This document shows positions 58,998-64,000 of a stretch of DNA of 64,000 nt, one piece after another. Source of the stretch: Senegalia massiliensis (GTDB taxonomy: Bacteria; Bacillota; Clostridia; Tissierellales; SIT17); contig NZ_LR130786.1 in the NCBI RefSeq assembly GCF_900626135.1, positions 496,001 to 560,000 on the forward strand, written 5' to 3'. Within the stretch, counting starts at the first letter, position 1; each line of letters opens with the position of its first letter. The position numbers and the translations under genes are program-made. The notes beneath the pieces are model-generated. The model was not told the DNA's origin, ran no database searches, and saw only the letters and a program-made list of their open reading frames with translations.

Positions 58998-59732
58998 TTA
59001 TGAAAGATCTTTTTTAAATTCTTCATAACCTTTTTGTTCAATTTTATCTGCTAATTCTGGTCCTCCAGTTTTAACTATTTTCCCATCTACTAACACATGT
59101 ACATAATCAGGTTCTAAATAGTCTAAAATCTTATTATAATGTGTTATTACCAATATTGCATTTTCATCATTAGAATAGGCTTTCACGCCTTTAGAAACGA
59201 TTCTAATTGCATCAATGTCAAGTCCTGAATCTGTTTCATCTAGTATTGCTAATTTAGGCTCTAAAATTGTCATTTGTAATATTTCATTTTTCTTTTTTTC
59301 TCCACCTGAAAATCCTTGATTTAAATATCTCCCTGCATAATTTTCATCCATTTCAAGTAATTCCATTTTTTCTTTTAGAACTTTCCTAAATGCAAAAATT
59401 CCTTGCTTTTCATCAGTGATAGCTGATTTTGAAGTTCTAAGGAAATTTTCTACTGTAACTCCTGGTATTTCTTCTGGATATTGAAATGATAAAAATAAAC
59501 CTTCTTTTGCTCTTTTGTCTACTGATAAATCATTTATATTTTTATCATTAAATATTATCTCTCCATCTGTTATTTCATGTTTTGGGTGTCCCATTAGTAC
59601 ATTTGCAAGAGTAGATTTTCCTGCCCCATTAGGTCCCATAATTACATGTATTTCACCTTTGTTTATTTTTAAATTTAAACCTTTTAATATTTCTGCATCT
59701 TCTACTTTAGAATGCAAATTTTTTATATCCAT
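58998..59732 (-). CDS. sufC: Fe-S assembly ATPase SufC
   Basis: A 244-residue ABC-type ATPase that energises the SufBCD complex. Walker A is MGPNGAGKSTLANVLMG, the signature is QGFSGGEKKKNEILQM and Walker B is LAILDETDSGLDIDA, followed by the H-loop VITHYNKIL. The ATG at 59732 fits AAGGA seven bases upstream and the usual family N terminus MxIKNLHxxVE; the frame opens at 59756, but there the Shine-Dalgarno abuts the ATG. First gene of the operon. Confidence 0.96.
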   Translation of the reverse strand: MDIKNLHSKVEDAEILKGLNLKINKGEIHVIMGPNGAGKSTLANVLMGHPKHEITDGEIIFNDKNINDLSVDKRAKEGLFLSFQYPEEIPGVTVENFLRTSKSAITDEKQGIFAFRKVLKEKMELLEMDENYAGRYLNQGFSGGEKKKNEILQMTILEPKLAILDETDSGLDIDAIRIVSKGVKAYSNDENAILVITHYNKILDYLEPDYVHVLVDGKIVKTGGPELADKIEQKGYEEFKKDLS

Positions 59733-59809
59733 TATTTTTTCCTTCAAATCTTCCATCTCCTTATCCGTTAATCAATTCCTAGTAATTCACTATGAATTAA
59801 ACTCTAATT

Positions 59810-59840
59810 ATATCCTACTATATTACTTGGTATTAGTCAA
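59810..59840 (-). promoter_or_regulatory. suf operon promoter with a candidate Rrf2/IscR-type operator
   Basis: On the minus strand TTGACT (59835-59840) and TAGGAT (59812-59817) are 17 bases apart. The interval 59810-59833 reads ATATCCTACTATATTACTTGGTAT on the plus strand in two blocks; ATATCC and GGTAT flanks with an ACTA/TTA core resemble the IscR-type dyad. It overlaps the -10 and spacer, the position of a repressor. The match is partial and from memory of the consensus. Confidence 0.4.
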
Positions 59841-59847
59841 TAAAAAA

Positions 59848-59870
59848 ATGGGAACATTTACTGTTCCCAT
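59848..59870 (-). terminator. terminator of the fetAB operon
   Basis: ATGGGAACA (59848-59856) pairs with TGTTCCCAT (59862-59870) and is followed by seven T on the minus strand. Confidence 0.9.
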
Positions 59871-59874
59871 GGCT

Positions 59875-60654
59875 TTATTTTAATTGTTCTCTATGATTAA
59901 AAAAAGTTTTATAACCTAACTGTAAAAATATTATTACAGTTAATGATACACTTCCTATTATTCCAAGCATAATAGCTATTTGATACTTTATTGATGTAAT
60001 AGGAGATATACCTGATAATATTTGCCCTGTCATCATTCCAGGTAAAAATATAATCCCCATACCCATCATAGAATTTATAGTAGGCATAATTGCAGAATCA
60101 AATGCATTATTTACAATTTTTTTAGATGATTTTTTTGAATTAGCTCCAAGCATAAGAGCAGTTTCAACTTCATCATATCTTGAATTAAACCCATCTATAA
60201 GTCTTTCTACTCCTAAAGAAATACCTGTCATAGAATTTCCTATAAGCATACCTGCAAGTGGTATAAAATATTGAGGCTTGTACCATGGTTCTATTCCAAC
60301 CACTATAAATAAGAAAAAAAGTATAGATGTAATTGTACCTATGGTCATTGAAATTGCTATTATCTTTTTTAAACTATTTGATATGTCAGTTTTTACTCTT
60401 TTAAATATATTAAATACAGCAAAAGTCTCCATTATAAGTATTATTATAATTGTAACTAAAGGAGATGGGTTTTCAAATATATATACTAAGATATATCCTA
60501 TAAGTCCAAGCTGTAAAGTCATTCTCAAACTTGCAATTAATATTTCTCTTTCTCTATTTATATTTTTTATTTTTACTATAAATAGTAGTATAAGTACAAA
60601 TACATAAGCACTGGCAAGTTGTAAAAGAGTTATATCTACTATTTTATCTGTCAT
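59875..60654 (-). CDS. fetB: ABC transporter permease, FetB family
   Basis: A 259-residue permease of the UPF0014/FetB family with six or seven transmembrane segments. LRMTLQLGLIGYILVYIFEN (about 43-62), PLAGMLIGNSMTGISLGVER (about 131-150) and MIFLPGMMTGQILSGISPIT-like sequence (GIIFLPGMMTGQILSGISPI) are conserved. In E. coli FetAB exports iron and protects against iron-dependent oxidative damage. Overlaps the ATPase gene by 11 bases and lies next to the suf operon. Confidence 0.92.
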   Translation of the reverse strand: MTDKIVDITLLQLASAYVFVLILLFIVKIKNINREREILIASLRMTLQLGLIGYILVYIFENPSPLVTIIIILIMETFAVFNIFKRVKTDISNSLKKIIAISMTIGTITSILFFLFIVVGIEPWYKPQYFIPLAGMLIGNSMTGISLGVERLIDGFNSRYDEVETALMLGANSKKSSKKIVNNAFDSAIMPTINSMMGMGIIFLPGMMTGQILSGISPITSIKYQIAIMLGIIGSVSLTVIIFLQLGYKTFFNHREQLK

Positions 60655-61285
60655 CTATAACACTTCCCTTATTTATTCTAATTATATCGTCACCATATTC
60701 TTCTGCTATTTTAACTGAATGAGTAACCATAATAACTGTTTTATTATTTTTTTTTGCAAAATCAACTATACTTTTTATTACGAATCTTTCTGTTTCATCA
60801 TCAAGTGATGAAGAAGGTTCATCTAGTAAATATACTTCTCCATCAGATAAAAGAACTCTTGCAAGTGATAACCTTTGTTTTTCTCCACCAGATAAATTTT
60901 TAGCATTAGTATCTAATGATTTATTTAAATTTGATATTTCAAGATATTTATTCAATATATCATCACTTACTCTTTCTTTTTCTTTGAATTCTAATGCTAA
61001 ATTCAAGTTTTCTCTTATAGTTCCATCAAAAACTACAGGATTTTGAGATAACATTATTACTTGTCTTCTTAAACTTACAGGATCTATATCTAATATGTCA
61101 TTATCATTATAATAAACTATTCCTCTATCTGGACTTTTTAAATTGTTTAAAAGTCTAAGTAAAGTAGTCTTACCACTACCACTTTGTCCTAATATGCATG
61201 TTACTATATTTTCTTTTATTCTTAAATTACCAATGTCTAGTATATCTTTATATTTCACTTTTTCTAATTTAAAAATGTAGTTCAT
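60644..61285 (-). CDS. fetA: ABC transporter ATP-binding protein, FetA type
   Basis: A 213-residue ATPase: Walker A ILGQSGSGKTTLLRLLN (about 32-48), Q-loop VIMLSQNPVVFDGTIREN, signature NLSGGEKQRLSLARVLLS and Walker B VYLLDEPSSSLDDETE, with H-loop MVTHSVKIAEE. It is short and lacks extra domains, as FetA does. It powers the FetB permease encoded immediately downstream. Confidence 0.93.
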   Translation of the reverse strand: MNYIFKLEKVKYKDILDIGNLRIKENIVTCILGQSGSGKTTLLRLLNNLKSPDRGIVYYNDNDILDIDPVSLRRQVIMLSQNPVVFDGTIRENLNLALEFKEKERVSDDILNKYLEISNLNKSLDTNAKNLSGGEKQRLSLARVLLSDGEVYLLDEPSSSLDDETERFVIKSIVDFAKKNNKTVIMVTHSVKIAEEYGDDIIRINKGSVIDDR

Positions 61286-61295
61286 TATATCACTC

Positions 61296-62888
61296 CTAAA
61301 GTATTGGGGATAATATTCTTCCTATTGCTTCTTTGAATTTTTGTAAAGCTCCTCTTTGTTCATATTCTTCATAATTTATTCGATCACAATTTTTAAAATC
61401 CTTTAGAAAATCTTTTTCAAGTCTATTTGCTATGTCTTTATCATATACAAATGCATTTACTTCAAAATTTATATGAAAACTTCTATTGTCCAAATTAGCT
61501 GTTCCTACAGATGCTACCATATCATCTACAAGTAATGTCTTTGCATGAACAAAACCTTTTTGATATCTATATATTTTCACTCCTGCTTTTAATAATTCTG
61601 ATACATATGATCTAGAACCCCAAAATGCAACAATATGATCTGCTATATCAGGTATTATTATTCTTACATCTATTCCACTTAACGCAGCAGTTCTAAGAGC
61701 CACATTCATGCTTTCATTTGGTATAAGATAAGGAGTTGTAATCCACACTCTATCATTTGCATATGTTATAAGCGAAAAATATGATTGCATAATTGATTCC
61801 CATTCAGTATCTGGTCCACTTGAAGATATTTGTATTAATTGTTCTCCATAGTATTTTAATTTAGGAAAATATTTTAGATCTTCCAAATTCTCTTTTGTAC
61901 AAAAATACCAATCATTTAGAAATATATTTTGAAGAGCATATACTGCCTCCCCTTCAATTTTTATATGAGTATCTCTCCAAAAACCAAATTTCTTGCTTTT
62001 GCCTAAATACTCATCTCCTATGTTTATACCCCCAGTAAAAGCTATATTACCATCTATTATTACTATTTTTCTATGATTCCTATAATTTATATCACGACTT
62101 AACCCAGGTAAAAACACTGGAAGATAACCCTCAACTTTTACTCCTGCATCTTTCAAACTCTTTATATATTTTTTTCCTAACCTCCAACTTCCTGCACTAT
62201 CATATATAAATCTTACTTCTACTCCTTCTTCTGCCTTTTTTATTAATATATTTTTAATTTCATTTCCTATGTTATCATTCTTAATTATAAAGTATTCTAT
62301 ATGTATATGTTTTTTGGCATTAGATAAATCTTTTTTTAATTCCTTAAATTTTTGCTTTCCATTAGTCAATATCTTACTTTTATTATTTATTGTTACTGGA
62401 GATTTTGAGTTATTTAATATAAGGCTTATAAGTTTTTTCTTTAAAGAATGTTTTTCTTCTGAAAATATTTTCGATTCTTTTACTGCATTTAATTGAATTT
62501 CTGCTATATCTTCTAATGATTTAGTTCGTATATTTTCTTCTTTTTGAAATATTTTTTTCTTTCTTATATTTTGACCTAAAAATAAATATAAAACAAAACC
62601 TACTACAGGAAATATAAATAAAACTAAAAGCCATGTAATAGTTGTTTGAGGATCTTCATTTTCAATAAAAATTATTACCCCTATTGATATAGTGTAAAAT
62701 GTAAATAAAAATGATAATATACTTCTAAATTGAAACATAAATTCTCGAACCATGTCTACTATTCCTCTTTGAGCTGAATTTTTGTCAAAAAGGGACAGTA
62801 TATTTAAATCTAATAAAAAGTTAGGCACTACATATATTATAAATAATATTATAGCTATTATTAAAAAGTATTTTTTAATTTTATTCAT
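61296..62888 (-). CDS. cls: cardiolipin synthase
   Basis: A 530-residue phospholipase-D-type cardiolipin synthase, which joins two phosphatidylglycerol molecules. Both catalytic HKD motifs are intact: YRNHRKIVIIDGNIAFTGGI (about 270-289) and HAKTLLVDDMVASVGTANLD (about 453-472). Three hydrophobic segments at the N terminus (residues 8-25, 55-75 and 83-105) anchor it in the membrane, with the PLDc_N region QTTITWLLVLFIFPVVGFVL. Monocistronic or read with the fetAB genes just downstream (10 bases). Confidence 0.95.
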   Translation of the reverse strand: MNKIKKYFLIIAIILFIIYVVPNFLLDLNILSLFDKNSAQRGIVDMVREFMFQFRSILSFLFTFYTISIGVIIFIENEDPQTTITWLLVLFIFPVVGFVLYLFLGQNIRKKKIFQKEENIRTKSLEDIAEIQLNAVKESKIFSEEKHSLKKKLISLILNNSKSPVTINNKSKILTNGKQKFKELKKDLSNAKKHIHIEYFIIKNDNIGNEIKNILIKKAEEGVEVRFIYDSAGSWRLGKKYIKSLKDAGVKVEGYLPVFLPGLSRDINYRNHRKIVIIDGNIAFTGGINIGDEYLGKSKKFGFWRDTHIKIEGEAVYALQNIFLNDWYFCTKENLEDLKYFPKLKYYGEQLIQISSSGPDTEWESIMQSYFSLITYANDRVWITTPYLIPNESMNVALRTAALSGIDVRIIIPDIADHIVAFWGSRSYVSELLKAGVKIYRYQKGFVHAKTLLVDDMVASVGTANLDNRSFHINFEVNAFVYDKDIANRLEKDFLKDFKNCDRINYEEYEQRGALQKFKEAIGRILSPIL

Positions 62889-62951
62889 TCTACCAACTAC
62901 TTTCTCATATGTATTCTTAATATAATTATACCATTATATATTCATATTAAC

Positions 62952-64000
62952 CTATATATTCAATTTTATTAACCAAAACTTAATACCAGAACTTGTAAAA
63001 CCTAAATCCCATGGTACTCTAAACCTATCTGTATTGTGTGAATGTACTAATCTATAACCTTTTGAATCGATTCCACTTACTACACATATATGAACTACCT
63101 TTCCTTTTTTTTCATATGCTACAATATCTCCTTTAGATAATTGATATGAAGCCTCTAATACTTGACTATAATCTCCATACTTTATTGCCTTACTACGTCC
63201 ACTATAAATTATATAATCCTTAAAAGCTTGTGCATTTACCCATGATTTTGTACCATCTTTTTCATAGTTCCATGAATATGTCTTTTTAAACTGTCCACCT
63301 TCAAACAATGATTGAGATGCAAAATTAGCACAGTCTCCACCTATTGAATTATAATCTTTATACTTATTATTATATTTATAATTATTTTCTCCATTATCTG
63401 CAGCACCTAGATACTTATCCATATATTTTACTATTTCTTCTCTTCTATCATTAGTTTCTAAGTTTTTATTTCCTTTTGTTATAATCGTTTTTATATTTTC
63501 TATATCATCTTTTTTTATGCCAAGATTATCTCCAAAAGGATCATCATACCAATCTTTTGTAATAATCCATTTATTATCTCTTTTTTCTATATCCATAGCA
63601 TGATAAGTTCCTATTCTAAAAGTATTTATATTTTTTATATCATCTTTGTAAACATACTTATATTCTGTAGATAAAGTAATATTCAAGCTTGCTTTTTCAT
63701 CATATTCTTTTACCCAATTTATTATAGGAGTAGCTTCTATAGATATTATTTTTATTCCCTGCTTTTTTGACCAACTATGTAAATAATTCATTTTATTTAT
63801 TTCATGTTCATATGCCCAAACTCCATATTTTTTATCTAAATCATAAAGTTTTTCTATGGTTTTTTCTTTTTCTTTTAATATGGCATTATTTCTAGTATCT
63901 ATATTATTTTTTATTATAGTATTATAATCAGATTCACTTAATACATCTATAGTTTTATTTGAATAGAATAATATAATGCTTATACATAATGCTATTATAA
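62952..64000 (-). CDS. amidase-domain secreted protein, 5' end outside the window
   Basis: The frame is open to the right edge, giving at least 348 residues. The visible N-terminal part has a hydrophobic anchor or signal (ALCISIILFYSNKTI), then a charged helical linker (LKEKEKTIEKLYDLDKKYGV) and a central domain with NITLSTEYKYVYKDD. The last 170 residues match the putative amidase domain (Amidase_6): YNSIGGDCANFASQSLFEGG with the Cys, WVNAQAFKDYI, and VVHICVVSGIDSKGYRLVHS with HNTD. Such proteins are thought to cut cell-wall peptides or amides. An alternative internal ATG at 63791 is less likely. Confidence 0.88.
   Translation of the reverse strand, partial: IIALCISIILFYSNKTIDVLSESDYNTIIKNNIDTRNNAILKEKEKTIEKLYDLDKKYGVWAYEHEINKMNYLHSWSKKQGIKIISIEATPIINWVKEYDEKASLNITLSTEYKYVYKDDIKNINTFRIGTYHAMDIEKRDNKWIITKDWYDDPFGDNLGIKKDDIENIKTIITKGNKNLETNDRREEIVKYMDKYLGAADNGENNYKYNNKYKDYNSIGGDCANFASQSLFEGGQFKKTYSWNYEKDGTKSWVNAQAFKDYIIYSGRSKAIKYGDYSQVLEASYQLSKGDIVAYEKKGKVVHICVVSGIDSKGYRLVHSHNTDRFRVPWDLGFTSSGIKFWLIKLNI

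Noticed and set aside
1-64000. CRISPR arrays, tRNA or rRNA genes, insertion sequences, prophage genes
   Set aside because: No regularly spaced repeats, cloverleaf-type sequences, rRNA-like GC-rich blocks, transposases or phage structural genes were recognised on either strand.

Overview
The window is AT-rich DNA from a low-GC Firmicute, most likely an anaerobic Clostridia/Tissierellia-type organism. This rests on codon use rich in A/T, strong purine Shine-Dalgarno sequences, TGnTATAAT extended -10 promoters, the sufCBDSU gene order, a flavodiiron/DUF438/Ric stress operon, and families typical of this group (Gx transporter with NusG domain II protein, DUF1002, DUF2680, DUF4179). Genus-level placement is not possible from sequence reading alone. 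No rRNA, tRNA, CRISPR array, transposase, phage gene or integrase was seen.

Layout. 0-4.4 kb: a truncated OmpR-type response regulator, then an operon for a NusG domain II protein, a Gx-type membrane protein and a long-chain polyprenyl diphosphate synthase, then a type II NADH dehydrogenase carrying a C-terminal DoxX-like membrane domain. Together these look like a quinone/respiration module. 4.6-10.6 kb: ApbE flavinyltransferase, a DUF2680 secreted protein, MscS channel, PfpI/DJ-1 protein, an unknown protein, an ArsB/NhaD-type permease and a HAD hydrolase. 10.65-12.5 kb: a clear fluoride riboswitch with terminator controls a cation/proton antiporter, followed by a signal-less Cu/Zn superoxide dismutase. 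12.7-15.6 kb: a TrmB-type regulator, a TauE/SafE exporter and an ornithine cyclodeaminase/mu-crystallin family enzyme form an operon. 15.7-22.8 kb: DMT exporter, DUF1002 protein, a small membrane gene interrupted by an in-frame TAG, the fprA-DUF438-ric nitrosative/oxidative stress operon with an FNR-like box placed at -41.5, and an ECF sigma factor overlapping a DUF4179 gene.

22.9-54.4 kb is an accessory region with every gene on the minus strand. It holds about 35 short, mostly single-domain genes: 14 intact GNAT acetyltransferases plus three broken ones, two methyltransferases, NUDIX, CatB-like acetyltransferase, GrpB, S66 and S51 peptidases, an M1-like peptidase, a CPBP protease, radical SAM, GFA, 2'-5' RNA ligase-like and kinase-like proteins. 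Many gene remnants lie in the gaps, several broken by a single in-frame stop codon. The region resembles an integron cassette array in content, but I see no integrase and no attC-like sites.

54.8-59.7 kb: the sufCBDSU iron-sulfur assembly operon with a candidate Rrf2/IscR-type operator over its promoter. 59.9-64 kb: FetAB-type ABC transporter (probable iron exporter), cardiolipin synthase, and an amidase-domain secreted protein that runs off the right edge.
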